64,000 bases of DNA from an uncultured Pirellulales bacterium (GTDB lineage: Bacteria; Planctomycetota; Planctomycetia; Pirellulales; Thermoguttaceae), in the NCBI GenBank assembly GCA_938015445.1, contig CALLPE010000018.1, positions 62,001-126,000 on the forward strand, read 5' to 3'. The notes under the pieces were generated by a model. It ran no database searches. It was not told where the DNA came from and saw only the letters and a list, made by a program, of their open reading frames with translations. Below, piece by piece: positions 45,007-53,622 of this stretch. Made by a program: the position numbers and the translations under genes. The stretch's first letter is position 1, and every line of letters starts with the position of its first letter.

Positions 45007-45610
45007 TATGGCCGCACGAGCCTGCCTGACGGCCGGAGGGCATCGTCCCGGAATCGGGCAATCCGAAGCGCGCGGCCAGCTCGTCGGCCAAGCGCAGAAA
45101 CTTTTCGTGCAGTCCCGGCTCGGTGTGTTCCTTTTCGGTGCGCGCGAAGGCCTCGAGAAGCTGCTGCTGGTCCTGAGCGGTAAAAGCCTGATCGGCCATG
45201 GCGAACAGGCAGGTATCCTCCTTGAGGATATGGTCGCGCAACAGCTCGATGTACGCCCGCGCGTGCTGGACGAATCGCTCGGTTGCGGCTTCGTCGCCTG
45301 GGTCGTCCGATGTGAGCGCCGCGTGCATGCCTGCGATGCATTCCCGGCCTTGCTGGTGTTCGAAAAGCATCACGCCGGTAGGTCCGCCTTGGCGTGGAAA
45401 ACCTTTGGCTTCCATGGCGGGAAAGAAGTGGTCTTCCTCTTTAGCGTGGTGGCAGCGGTCGGCGAAGCCCCGAAAAAACTCGATGGCCTGCCCGGCCGAG
45501 TGACGATCCAGCGGCGCGCCGGCCTGGACCTGCTCGACCAGTCGCTCCAGTACATCCAGCACTCGCTCGATCACGCGGTGTTCGTCGCGTAGTATCTGGC
45601 TGGCTTTCAT
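44996..45610 (-). CDS. Hemerythrin HHE-domain protein (NO/oxygen or iron-centre related)
   Basis: This 204-residue protein has a four-helix hemerythrin-like domain. Candidate di-iron ligands are H11 (DEHRVIERV), H54/H55 and E58 with H61 (CHHAKEEDHFFP), H85 and E90 (FEHQQGRE) and a later DHILKEDTCLF. The C-terminus after about 165 is unconserved and ends GSCGHTKH. Beside an Rrf2 regulator and a nitric oxide reductase, it probably binds NO or repairs nitrosylated iron centres, as known for some hemerythrin-like proteins (inference). TCAGGAG precedes the start by about 9 nt. The stop codon is the first of seven in a tandem array. Confidence 0.9.
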   Translation of the reverse strand: MKASQILRDEHRVIERVLDVLERLVEQVQAGAPLDRHSAGQAIEFFRGFADRCHHAKEEDHFFPAMEAKGFPRQGGPTGVMLFEHQQGRECIAGMHAALTSDDPGDEAATERFVQHARAYIELLRDHILKEDTCLFAMADQAFTAQDQQQLLEAFARTEKEHTEPGLHEKFLRLADELAARFGLPDSGTMPSGRQAGSCGHTKH

Positions 45611-45700
45611 TGCCGTGTTCTCCTGATGCGAATTGAACGATCGCGTGTCAGCTCAGCGGCCGCAGCCGGTCCTGCTATGCCTGACGACTGGCAGAACGCG

Positions 45701-45718
45701 ATAATCCCATGTTATTGT
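45701..45718. promoter_or_regulatory. Possible regulator site upstream of hemerythrin gene
   Basis: ATAATCCCATGTTATTGT matches the palindrome upstream of the Rrf2 gene (minus-strand reading ATATTAGCATGTTAGTAT) at 12 of 18 positions, including a continuous CATGTTA. It lies about 90 bp upstream of the hemerythrin start. Confidence 0.35.
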
Positions 45719-45804
45719 CGGATTTAGCCCAAAAATCGTGCCTTTTTCTGGCAATCCTGTTCAAATGCCCTGGCGCAACTTAGAGGGACGCGGAGTGATT
45801 GCCC

Positions 45805-46224
45805 TTATCGAACTAATTGGGCTGTCTGACGTTGCGTCAATTCAGCCAAAGTGGTCTCTCGCAAAAAAGCCAAGTACTGCTGCCGAACGTGTTGCCACTT
45901 CTCGTGTACCGAACAACGGTTCTGCGCGGAGCACTCCGGGCGCCCCAAGAAACAGCCTTCCCAGCGGTCCAAGTGTTCTATCGGGTCTATTATCTCGAAC
46001 AGGCTGATCGAGCTAGGGTCGCGCGCCAAACGGAAACCGCCTCCCTTGCCTTTCTGCGACTCTAATAACCCCGTCTCGGCTAGACGCTTCAGCAGCTTGC
46101 CCAGGTAATTACGCGGTGCAGATATCCGCGCAGCGACATCCGCTGCTCCAGCGTATTGTTTTGGCCCTAGTTCGGCTAGCACAATCAAGGCCGTCACTGC
46201 GTGCGCGCCGGTCCGCGACATCAT
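45805..46224 (-). CDS. Rrf2-family iron-sulfur transcriptional regulator (NsrR-like)
   Basis: The start was placed at MMSRTGAHAVTALIVLAEL, the family's usual N-terminus; GGAG lies 12 nt upstream, and a GTG six codons earlier is the alternative. Residues 1-75 form the winged helix (ISAPRNYLGKLLKRLAETGL). The cluster ligands are C91, C98 and C104 in GCFLGRPECSAQNRC, followed by SVHEKW, the standard Rrf2 arrangement for a [2Fe-2S] or [4Fe-4S] cluster. Being next to a hemerythrin gene and a nitric oxide reductase gene, it is most likely an NO-sensing repressor like NsrR, but IscR-like sensing cannot be excluded. Confidence 0.9.
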   Translation of the reverse strand: MMSRTGAHAVTALIVLAELGPKQYAGAADVAARISAPRNYLGKLLKRLAETGLLESQKGKGGGFRLARDPSSISLFEIIDPIEHLDRWEGCFLGRPECSAQNRCSVHEKWQHVRQQYLAFLRETTLAELTQRQTAQLVR

Positions 46225-46256
46225 GTTCCCGTGCGACTCCACACGACGCTAAGCAG

Positions 46257-46274
46257 ATACTAACATGCTAATAT
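46257..46274. promoter_or_regulatory. Candidate operator palindrome of the Rrf2 regulator
   Basis: ATACTAACATGCTAATAT is an imperfect palindrome (7 of 9 base pairs match) centred on CATG. It overlaps the -10 box of the promoter at 46270-46297 and lies about 35 bp upstream of the regulator start, a classical position for autorepression. Confidence 0.55.
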
Positions 46275-46297
46275 ACTATTTGTGCCCGACCTGTCAA
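46270..46297 (-). promoter_or_regulatory. Near-consensus sigma-70-type promoter of the Rrf2 gene
   Basis: On the minus strand TTGACA (46292-46297) is followed after 16 bp by TATATT (46270-46275). This is the best -35/-10 match I found in the window. The -10 box is covered by the palindrome at 46257-46274. Confidence 0.65.
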
Positions 46298-46465
46298 GCC
46301 CCGCAATCCCATGATCTGGCCCGACACGCCAATGACCAAATTTGACCGCCTGAGAATCAACCCCACCGTATGGTGCATAACGGCGACGTCACGCACATAC
46401 TATCCGGGGCCGTTGGCGGCATCTTCCGCTGTTTATCACATGTATCCTGCCGCTGGAAGCTGCTA

Positions 46466-46510
46466 CGGCATCTGCCTATTACACAATCTGTCTATTACAT
46501 CTGCCTATTA
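46466..46510 (-). repeat. 13-16-bp tandem repeat (3 units) starting at the tsaE stop codon
   Basis: On the minus strand tsaE ends in TAA TAG. Unit 1 is TAATAGGCAGATG (46498-46510), unit 2 TAATAGACAGATTGTG (46482-46497), unit 3 TAATAGGCAGATGCCG (46466-46481), and a further TAG follows. Unit lengths differ, so the later stops are in other frames. Confidence 0.82.
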
Positions 46511-46996
46511 CGCGAGCCGTGCGGCGGGCAGATGTTCCCTCAGCTTTCGAGGTATGTGCTGCAACGCCGTGCCGACGGCATTCACCACAAACCGCCGTGA
46601 TTGCGGGCCGGTGATCTCGATGTCGATTTCCAACCGCTCTGGCGGCAGGCAATCGGCTACCCGATCGGCCCACTCGACCAGGGTGATTGCTTGACTTTCA
46701 AAAAACTCCTCTGGTCCAAGCTCGAGAAACTCCTGCCGGTCGGCGATCCGATAAGCGTCGATGTGATACAGCAACACCCGCCCGTGATACTCCTGCACCA
46801 GCACGAACGAAGGGCTGGTGACATCCTCGGGCGGGACACCGCAGCCGGCAGCGACGGCTTGCACCAGGCGCGTTTTGCCCGCACCCAGTGTGCCGCGCAG
46901 GGCCACCGTTGTGCCAGGCGGAAGAACCTCGGCCAGTGCTGCGCCGAAAGCCTGTGTGGCCGACTCGTCGGGGGCGTCGAAAACCAGGCGGCTCAC
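46508..46996 (-). CDS. tsaE: tRNA threonylcarbamoyladenosine biosynthesis ATPase TsaE
   Basis: TsaE is the ATPase partner of TsaB/TsaD in making the t6A37 modification of tRNA. AGGAGG 9 nt before a GTG codon fixes the start; the 43 codons open upstream are not part of the protein. The 162-residue product has the P-loop GTLGAGKT at 35-42, then the family phrases SPSFVLVQEYHGRVLLYHID and ITLVEWADRV. Length is standard. thiL lies 112 bp upstream in the same direction. Confidence 0.95.
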   Translation of the reverse strand: MSRLVFDAPDESATQAFGAALAEVLPPGTTVALRGTLGAGKTRLVQAVAAGCGVPPEDVTSPSFVLVQEYHGRVLLYHIDAYRIADRQEFLELGPEEFFESQAITLVEWADRVADCLPPERLEIDIEITGPQSRRFVVNAVGTALQHIPRKLREHLPAARLA

Positions 46997-47108
46997 GGTA
47001 GCGGACCTCCTGGCGAAAAAGCAGACCGGTGGTCCAACAAACCACCCCTGACCGACCAGTAACCGCCTTGGGCTGATAGTCGCCAACGGGGCTTCATGTA
47101 GGGCACGG

Positions 47109-48026
47109 TTAGTACTCCCAACCACGCGGGCGCAGCGGCTTGGTGTTTCCCTGTTCGTCCATCAGCCACAGACCCGGCTCCGCCACAAACTGCCCGATGT
47201 CGGTAAGCCGAACCGCCAGGGGCTGTTCGGCCAGCATGCGCTGAGCCTGTTCCGAGGAGACGGCCAGGATAAGCTCGAAGTCTTCGCCGTCGCCCAGGGC
47301 GTGGTCCAGGGCTGTCGAGCGGTCGGCCCGCTGGCGCGCCAGCCGATGGGCATCTTCAGCGATCGGTACCGATTGTGCGTGGATTACCGCTCCACAGTTG
47401 CTCTCCACAGCCATGCGATACAAGTCCAGCGACAGCCCGTCGCTGACGTCGATACCGGCGTGCAATCTATATCGCTGGTGTAACAATATGGCTTCCTCTA
47501 CCCGCGGCTGGAAGTAAAGATGCTTGCCCAGTATGCTGCCGCCGAACTGGCCGGTAACGATTATGCGATCGCCCGGCTTGGCTCCCGAGCGGCGCAGCGG
47601 GCCGGAACCGGTCGGCACGCCGAGCAAGGTAATGCTGATTACCAGCGGGCCGTTCCAAGTATTTGTATCGCCGCCGGCCATCGCCAGGCGATACTGCTCG
47701 GCCAGCGGCAACATTCCCTCATAAAGCGCCTGGCCCAGTTCGTAAGCGTTGCCGCAAGGCAGCATGACGGCGATTACTGCCGCCAGCGGCCGGCTGGCCA
47801 TTGCCGCCAGATCGCTGAGGTTTACCGCCAGCGCCTTGCGGCCGATAAGGTGCGGATCGGTTCCGGCCAATTGAAAGTCCACGCCGTCGGCCAGCATATC
47901 GACCGTCAGCACCGTATGTTCAGCTCCAGTGGAACCGAGCACTGCGGCGTCATCGCCCGGCCCGACTACCAACAGCGGATGCGAAGGCAGATTGTCGCGT
48001 AGCCAGCGGATGAACTGGGCTTCCAT
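47109..48026 (-). CDS. thiL: Thiamine-monophosphate kinase
   Basis: ThiL phosphorylates thiamine monophosphate to thiamine pyrophosphate. The 305-residue product from MEAQFIRWLRDNLP has the family motif VVGPGDDAAVL, AMAGGDTNTWNGPLVISITL and the C-terminal GIDVSDGLSLDL and DGEDFELILAV. The frame is open 84 codons further upstream, but that part is His/Pro-rich repeat-like sequence; there is no good ribosome site for any start. It is probably cotranscribed with tsaE. No thiamine riboswitch was seen. Confidence 0.93.
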   Translation of the reverse strand: MEAQFIRWLRDNLPSHPLLVVGPGDDAAVLGSTGAEHTVLTVDMLADGVDFQLAGTDPHLIGRKALAVNLSDLAAMASRPLAAVIAVMLPCGNAYELGQALYEGMLPLAEQYRLAMAGGDTNTWNGPLVISITLLGVPTGSGPLRRSGAKPGDRIIVTGQFGGSILGKHLYFQPRVEEAILLHQRYRLHAGIDVSDGLSLDLYRMAVESNCGAVIHAQSVPIAEDAHRLARQRADRSTALDHALGDGEDFELILAVSSEQAQRMLAEQPLAVRLTDIGQFVAEPGLWLMDEQGNTKPLRPRGWEY

Positions 48027-48124
48027 GCGTAAGAGTATCGCGGAGTCAACAGCGGCTTGCAACCGCCCCTGCTGAGCATCGACCGGTGCTGCTCTGCCCT
48101 TGATGTGGCGCAAGTTGCTAGCCA

Positions 48125-48152
48125 AGAGTTGTTGGGCGAGAGTTGTTGGGCG
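48125..48152. repeat. Perfect 14-bp duplication upstream of thiL
   Basis: AGAGTTGTTGGGCG occurs twice without a gap (48125-48138 and 48139-48152), followed by a short T-run and a G/T-rich stretch (48170-48230, with several GGTTGGTGG-like copies). Confidence 0.8.
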
Positions 48153-48283
48153 ATTTTTGTAAGGCGGAAATGGGTGAATGGTCAATGGTGGTTGGTGGAT
48201 AGGTAGAGGTTGGTGGTGGCAGGCGGTAGCCCGGCCAACAACGCACTCGTGAAGCGTTCTGTGCCGGCAGCCGGGCAACGCAT

Positions 48284-49651
48284 TTAGCGCTGAGCGGTCT
48301 TGAGCGTCATGGGGAAGTATCCGTACAGCGTCTCGTTGTTGCGCAGTACGAAGAACTTCACCGGGCTGAAGGTTGCCAGGTCGGGCCGACGGAGAATGTA
48401 GGCCACATTTTCCAGGGTTACGGTTTCCCAGATGTGCATACCCACCAGCACGTCGCCCGGACGGATGCCCTGCTGCGCGGCGGCGCTATCGGGCCGGACG
48501 TTGATCACCAGCAAGCCGCCGCGATAGCGCGTCTGGAACCGCTCCCGGAACTCCTGCTGCGGAATGGGGCGCAATTCCAGTCCCAACAGTTCCCAAGCAA
48601 GTTGCGTGGTTTGAGGGCGGCTGGTTTCTGGCGGACTGGCCAGCGTCAACTGCAAGGCCAGTTCTTGGCTGTCGCGGCGGACGGTCACCTCCAGCGTCTC
48701 TCCGCTTTTGCGCTGAAGCAATGACCGCTGGAAGTCCACCGCTTTGTTTACTGGCTGGTCGCCGAGTTTGATGATTACGTCGCCGGGCGAGAGGCCGCTT
48801 TCGGCGGCGGGGCTTTTTGCAGCTACTGCCGCCACGCTCACGCCGCAGCCGTCCGGCTTGTCGTCGGCTATCGTCAGTCCGTGCCACACGTTCTGTGAGT
48901 TTACCGAGGCGAGCAATTTGGCCGCTACGGCCATGGCTTTGTCGACGGGAATGGCGAAACCGATGCCTTGCGCACCGGCGCGGACCGCCACGTTGATGCC
49001 GATCATCTCGCCGTCGATGTTCAGCAGCGGCCCGCCCGAATTCCCCGGATTTATGCTCGCGCTGGTTTGGATCAGGTCGTCGTAGAACTGGGCGTCGCTG
49101 ACTTGCACTGGGCGGTGCAGGGCGCTGATGATCCCTTCGGTAACGGTATGTTCGTAACCGTATGCATTGCCTACCGCGATGACCGTCTCGCCGGCCATCA
49201 AGTCCGAGGAAGTGCCCACCGGGATGACTGGCAGTTCTGTGGCGGCGTCGATTTTGATGATGGCTAGGTCGGTTTCCGGGTCGCGGGCGACGAGTTTGGC
49301 CACGTACCGTTTGCCGTCGGCGGAAGTTACCTGGATTTCGCGGACTCCATCTACCACGTGAAAGTTGGTGAGGATGTAGCCGCGATGATCGATGATTACA
49401 CCGGTGCCCATTCCGTTGACACGCCGCGCGTCGCTAGCCCCGGCCTGGCTGCCGGCGGCCGGGACGGTCTTTTCTCCTTTGATGTTGACCACCGAGTCGC
49501 GCACCCTCTCCACAGCCCTAACGATGGGCGTCTTGCGCGACTCGGAGGCTGCCACAGCAGCCTTGCCAGACGCAACGACCGCCGCCAAAACCAGCAACAC
49601 CAGGCAGGACGAAACGGAGGGCCGAAAACGGGGCGCGAGTTGATCGGGCAT
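48284..49651 (-). CDS. Second HtrA/DegP-type serine protease
   Basis: This 455-residue exported protease has a signal peptide (about 12-35), triad H98 (LTNFHVV), D128 (ETDLAII) and S205 (NPGNSGG) and two PDZ-like regions. The first, near 255-345, has the binding loop region GCGVSVAAVAAKSPAA and SGLSPGDVIIKLGDQPVNKA. A second, shorter region near 365-440 contains GLLVINVRPDSAAAQQGIRPGDV. It differs from the HtrA at 26680 by a normal N-terminus and a shorter loop before the first strand. Role: envelope protein quality control. The gene lies upstream of thiL but 250 bp away. Confidence 0.94.
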   Translation of the reverse strand: MPDQLAPRFRPSVSSCLVLLVLAAVVASGKAAVAASESRKTPIVRAVERVRDSVVNIKGEKTVPAAGSQAGASDARRVNGMGTGVIIDHRGYILTNFHVVDGVREIQVTSADGKRYVAKLVARDPETDLAIIKIDAATELPVIPVGTSSDLMAGETVIAVGNAYGYEHTVTEGIISALHRPVQVSDAQFYDDLIQTSASINPGNSGGPLLNIDGEMIGINVAVRAGAQGIGFAIPVDKAMAVAAKLLASVNSQNVWHGLTIADDKPDGCGVSVAAVAAKSPAAESGLSPGDVIIKLGDQPVNKAVDFQRSLLQRKSGETLEVTVRRDSQELALQLTLASPPETSRPQTTQLAWELLGLELRPIPQQEFRERFQTRYRGGLLVINVRPDSAAAQQGIRPGDVLVGMHIWETVTLENVAYILRRPDLATFSPVKFFVLRNNETLYGYFPMTLKTAQR

Positions 49652-50057
49652 GGGTCGGTATCACCAGGTGTTCGAGCGAAACTCGCCGGTCGCGCAAATA
49701 GCGACCCTTGCTGCGCGGGGGCATCCCACGACGCTGACAAACGGGCATGTTGCTAAAATCGGCCCCAAACTCGTAAGCCCTTGACGCCGCTACTCCTAAC
49801 CGATAAAGACTACCTAATCTTCCAGGCAGGCCAAAAAATAGTTCGGTCGGCGAATCTGGGCAATCAGGCGATGATGCGCTAAGTGCGCAACCTAGCATGG
49901 CGGATTCCGACGTTCCCTGGCAGGCCAGTTCTTGCGATAATCCACTGCGGCGATCCGCACGCCATTGTATACTTCTGTGGTGTGACACGACCGCGTTTTC
50001 GCCACTGGCTCCCTCTGGAAATGGTACAGCGAGGCGTTTCCTTTCAGGAGTCCGCCG
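49652..50057. other. Divergent spacer upstream of second htrA
   Basis: No gene, repeat array or clear promoter was seen in these 406 bp. The right end contains AGGAG, the ribosome site of the next gene. Confidence 0.5.
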
Positions 50058-50390
50058 ATGAGTTTGGGACCCCTCGGCAATGTGCTGGCCAGCGCGGCAG
50101 GCGCCCCTTTAGCACAAACAAAAGGCAGCGACATCGAGCGGTCGGCCGAGCAGATTCAGGCCCAACAGCGCGTGGTATTAAGCGAGCAGAAGGCCGAAGC
50201 CGCCTCGGGCATCGGGGAAACCAACGGCGAAGATCACCAGCCGGCCGAACGCGACGCCGACGGAAGACGCCCCTGGGAAGCACCGCCGCGTCCGAAACCC
50301 TCGGAAGTATCTCCCCCGGAAGCCGACATCCCAAAGCCGGTCAAAGATCCCACCGGCCAAAGCGGCACGCTGTTGGACCTCAGCGGCTAA
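50058..50390 (+). CDS. Small polar protein of unknown function, planctomycete type
   Basis: AGGAG 8 nt upstream supports the start. The 110-residue protein has no signal peptide or membrane segment. It opens with a short Ala/Gly/Leu-rich part (MSLGPLGNVLASAAGAPLAQ), continues with a charged Gln/Glu helix (IERSAEQIQAQQRVVLSEQK) and ends with a Pro-rich acidic tail. The phrase ERDADGRRPWE is distinctive and, to my recollection, typical of uncharacterised planctomycete proteins. Function unknown. Confidence 0.7.
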   Translation: MSLGPLGNVLASAAGAPLAQTKGSDIERSAEQIQAQQRVVLSEQKAEAASGIGETNGEDHQPAERDADGRRPWEAPPRPKPSEVSPPEADIPKPVKDPTGQSGTLLDLSG

Positions 50391-50819
50391 AAAGTTCCGG
50401 CTTAGCTTGGGGCTTTGCGGCTTGCGGCTTGCAGGAACCCCTTGGTTACATTCCCCTCGACTTGTAGAATGGACTGTTGCCGGTGTTTGCCGGTCGATAG
50501 GCTGGTAACCAGTCTAAGGCGAGAAGCACCGCGGCGCGGCTGGCATCGGCTAGCAGTGTTTCTTGTTTGATATTTGGTCGGAGTAGCGCCACGCCTTGTG
50601 GCCAGAACAAACACCTATTTAGGTTCAGCGTTTGCAACGTACTGTGGATAGGAGGTTTGCGACGGCGTAACATGTACCGACAATCGGCCTAAACCCTACT
50701 GTTGGGTGGCTGTGCAGTAAAGGGACGCCCACGGCAGGCAGGTAGGCGTACATCGGACGGATAAGACCAAAATAAGACCAAAACGGAATAAATCGGCATG
50801 ACAGTGTTGGAGCAATTCG
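50391..50819. other. Leader region upstream of rpmE
   Basis: No gene is supported. The left end has GCGGCTT repeated twice within a possible weak GTTCC/GGAAC hairpin. A perfect 11-bp duplication ATAAGACCAAA lies at about 50762-50783, some 40-60 bp before rpmE. Ribosomal-protein autoregulatory structures often lie in such leaders; I could not recognise one. Confidence 0.45.
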
Positions 50820-51089
50820 ATGAAACCCGATATTCACCCGAAATACATGGTGACTAAAGTCACTTGCGGTTGCGGCAACAGCTTTGTCACCCGCAGTACC
50901 GTGCCGGAAATAAAGGTTGACATCTGCAACGTGTGCCATCCTTTTTACACCGGAAAGCTAAAGTACGTGGACACCGCAGGGCGGATCGAGCGGTTCCAGC
51001 GGAAGTTTGCCTCCACCGGGTACACCAGCATCACCCGAACTAAAAAGAAGCCAGCCGAACAGCAGGCCGAAAGCCAACCACAGGCTTGA
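50820..51089 (+). CDS. rpmE: 50S ribosomal protein L31
   Basis: This 89-residue protein begins [20 protein letters not shown], the L31 signature. It keeps the zinc-binding cysteines (CGCGNSF and CNVCHPF), so it is the zinc-containing C+ form. [18 protein letters not shown] is the conserved second half. The last 15 residues are a polar extension. GGAG lies about 9 nt upstream. It leads the rpmE-prfA-prmC group. Confidence 0.97.
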   Translation: MKPDIHPKYMVTKVTCGCGNSFVTRSTVPEIKVDICNVCHPFYTGKLKYVDTAGRIERFQRKFASTGYTSITRTKKKPAEQQAESQPQA

Positions 51090-51275
51090 ACGAGTTGGCG
51101 TGTTTCGCGTCTGCGGGGGGGCGCGGTATTCGTGGGTCAGTTCGACTGGAGTGCCACCCAACGGTGATTGGCGGCCGTAAGCTTTGCGCTTTGTTTGCCG
51201 GAAAGGAACTCCGGCGGCTGAGCGCAGCAGGTTGCCAGCGGCAAGGCTGATTGGCGCTGATTAGCGGTGTAAAGT

Positions 51276-52370
51276 ATGTCGGTGCAACAGCTTACTCCGA
51301 TGCGCGAGGAACTGGAGCGGAAATTGCGCCGCTTCGAGGAGTTGGAGAAGCTGCTTGTGGATCCGCAGGTTCTGGCCAACGCCGGGCGGATGAGTCAAAT
51401 CGCCCGCGAACACGGCGCGCTGGCCAAGCTGGCGGTCAAGTACCGCCGGTTCAAGCAGCTCAACGAGCAAATAGCCGATGCGCTGGCGATGCTCGATGGC
51501 GACGACCCGGAGATGCGCGAACTGGCCGCTGCCGAGTTGCCCAAGCTTAAAGCCGAACGCGAGGAGTACTGGAACGATCTGCTGGAGTTGACCGTCGGGG
51601 GCGACGACTTGAACCGCACGCGGTGCATCATGGAAATCAGGGCCGGCACTGGCGGGGAAGAAGCGGCGCTTTTCGCCCGCGACCTGGCGGACATGTATCG
51701 CCGCTACGCCGAGGAAAACAACTGGAAGACGGAAGTGCTGGACATGAATCCGACCGAGCTGGGGGGATTCAAAGAGATCATTCTCGGCCTGGAAGGCGAA
51801 GGCGTGTTTCGCAAGCTCCAGTTCGAAAGCGGCGGCCACCGCGTGCAACGTGTTCCCGAGACCGAAGCCAAAGGCCGCATCCACACCTCGGCGGCTACCG
51901 TGGCAGTGTTGCCGGAGCCGGAGGACGTGGAAATTGAGCTGAAGCCCGAAGACTACCGGGTGGACATCTTCAGCGCCAGCGGCCCCGGCGGCCAACACGT
52001 CAACAAGACTGCTTCGGCGGTGCGACTGACGCACTATGCCACCGGAATCGTAGTGCAATGCCAAGATGAAAAAAGCCAGCACAAGAACAAGGCCAAGGCT
52101 TTGCGGGTATTGAAAAGCCGGATATATGAAGCGATGCAGCAGGCCGAGCACCAGAAGCGCGCCACGCAGCGCCGCACCCAGATCGGCTCGGGCGACCGCA
52201 GCGAAAAAATTCGCACTTACAACTTCCCGCAAAATCGGGTGACCGATCATCGCATCAACCGCAATTTCAACCTCGATCAGATTATTGCTGGTCGCCTGGA
52301 CCCTCTGGTGGACGCGTTGCTGGAGCAACAAAGGCAGCAGTTGCGGGCGATGTTCGGCACGGTGGAATGA
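51276..52370 (+). CDS. prfA: Peptide chain release factor 1
   Basis: RF1 ends translation at UAA and UAG. The 364-residue protein has the codon-recognition PxT tripeptide as PET at 194-196 ([10 protein letters not shown]) and the catalytic GGQ at 238-240 ([11 protein letters not shown]). Domain order and length are standard. It lies between rpmE and prmC, whose product methylates the GGQ glutamine. Because RF1 reads UAG, it is the factor that would act at the repeated TAG codons described in this window. Confidence 0.97.
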   Translation: MSVQQLTPMREELERKLRRFEELEKLLVDPQVLANAGRMSQIAREHGALAKLAVKYRRFKQLNEQIADALAMLDGDDPEMRELAAAELPKLKAEREEYWNDLLELTVGGDDLNRTRCIMEIRAGTGGEEAALFARDLADMYRRYAEENNWKTEVLDMNPTELGGFKEIILGLEGEGVFRKLQFESGGHRVQRVPETEAKGRIHTSAATVAVLPEPEDVEIELKPEDYRVDIFSASGPGGQHVNKTASAVRLTHYATGIVVQCQDEKSQHKNKAKALRVLKSRIYEAMQQAEHQKRATQRRTQIGSGDRSEKIRTYNFPQNRVTDHRINRNFNLDQIIAGRLDPLVDALLEQQRQQLRAMFGTVE

Positions 52371-52483
52371 CGGGGAATAACCGGGCAGAAAAGGCTGAAT
52401 AGCACCGAGAGGGTTTACCGTCGCCGCTTGCAGCGGCGCGCCGTAGAGGCGATCGGCCCAAATCTACTGCCACGAACAAAACC

Positions 52484-53356
52484 ATGTCCGAAGTGTGGAC
52501 GGTCGGCCGACTGCTCCAGTGGACTACGGAGTACTTCCGGCAACACGGTGCCGACACCCCGCGGCTGGATGCCGAGGTGCTGCTAGCCGAGGCGCTCGGC
52601 TGCCAGCGGATCGACCTGTACACTGCCTTCGACAGCGTGCCCGGCGAGCAACAACGGGCCGCTTTCCGCGAGATGGTGCTGCGCCGCGCCGCGGGCACAC
52701 CAGTGGCCTATTTAACCGGGCGGCGCGAGTTTTACTCGCTGAGCTTTCGGGTCACTCCGGCGGTGCTAATACCGCGTCCGGAAACTGAATTGCTGGTCGT
52801 GGCCTTGCTAGACTTGGCCCGGCAGCAGGCCGGCCGGGCCGAGATTCGCATTGCCGACGTGGGCACAGGCAGCGGAATAATAGCCGTGTGCGCCGCCAAG
52901 CACTTGCCTGGGGCGCGGGTTACGGCCATCGACGTCAGTACCGAGGCGCTGGCAGTCGCCCGCTCCAACGCCTTGGCGCACCGCGTGGCCGAGCGGATCC
53001 AGTTCGTATGCAGCGATCTTCTCGGGGGTGTGCGGGCGGGCGAATCGTTCGACTTCGTAGTCAGCAATCCGCCTTACGTGGGCACGCAGGAAGGCGACGT
53101 CCTGGCCCCCGAAGTCCGCCAGCACGAACCTCACACGGCGCTGTTCGCCGGCCCGCGCGGCACCGAGGTCATCGAGCGATTGATTCCGCAGGCGGCTGAG
53201 CGGCTGGCGGCCGGGGGCTGGCTGCTGATCGAAGTCAGCCCGATCGTCCACGACGCTGCCCGCGCGATGCTCCAGGCCGACGGCCGCTTCGACGTAGCAC
53301 CGACACTCAAAGACGCGGCCCGCTTGCCGCGCGTGCTGCTGGCCAAGCGGAGCTAA
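52484..53356 (+). CDS. prmC: Release factor glutamine methyltransferase
   Basis: PrmC N5-methylates the Gln of the GGQ motif of RF1 and RF2. The 290-residue protein has the SAM-binding motif IADVGTGSGIIAV at 123-135 and the active-site NPPY at 195-198, plus the upstream LIPRPETELLV segment and the N-terminal helical bundle. It follows prfA after 113 bp, the common arrangement. Confidence 0.96.
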   Translation: MSEVWTVGRLLQWTTEYFRQHGADTPRLDAEVLLAEALGCQRIDLYTAFDSVPGEQQRAAFREMVLRRAAGTPVAYLTGRREFYSLSFRVTPAVLIPRPETELLVVALLDLARQQAGRAEIRIADVGTGSGIIAVCAAKHLPGARVTAIDVSTEALAVARSNALAHRVAERIQFVCSDLLGGVRAGESFDFVVSNPPYVGTQEGDVLAPEVRQHEPHTALFAGPRGTEVIERLIPQAAERLAAGGWLLIEVSPIVHDAARAMLQADGRFDVAPTLKDAARLPRVLLAKRS

Positions 53357-53622
53357 AGCCGACCGCTGCCGGCAGAGGCAATCGTTCTGTGGCGGAGCCG
53401 GTTGCGTGTAGGGCGGGGAGCAGGGCGGAGCGCGGATCTATTGGGGATGCATTCGGTTGCGCTCGCGCTCGCATCGGTGGGCCGGGGCGCTGCCAGCGCC
53501 AAGCGACGAAGAAGGCGCGGGCACTGCGGCGGCCCTTGTGGCCGGGTCTGGTTAATGGATAATGACGCCAACCGATTTTTGGCCCAATCAGCAACAGCCC
53601 TCTGGTTTCAGGAGTAGCACAA

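Noticed and set aside
44856..45341. Minus-strand frame ending in EEALEEALEEAL repeats
   Set aside because: It is the 12-bp array read in another frame and overlaps the hemerythrin gene.
51855..51863. Unusual PET tripeptide in RF1
   Set aside because: PxT with Glu at the middle position occurs in ordinary bacterial RF1 proteins, so it is not evidence for altered stop-codon reading.
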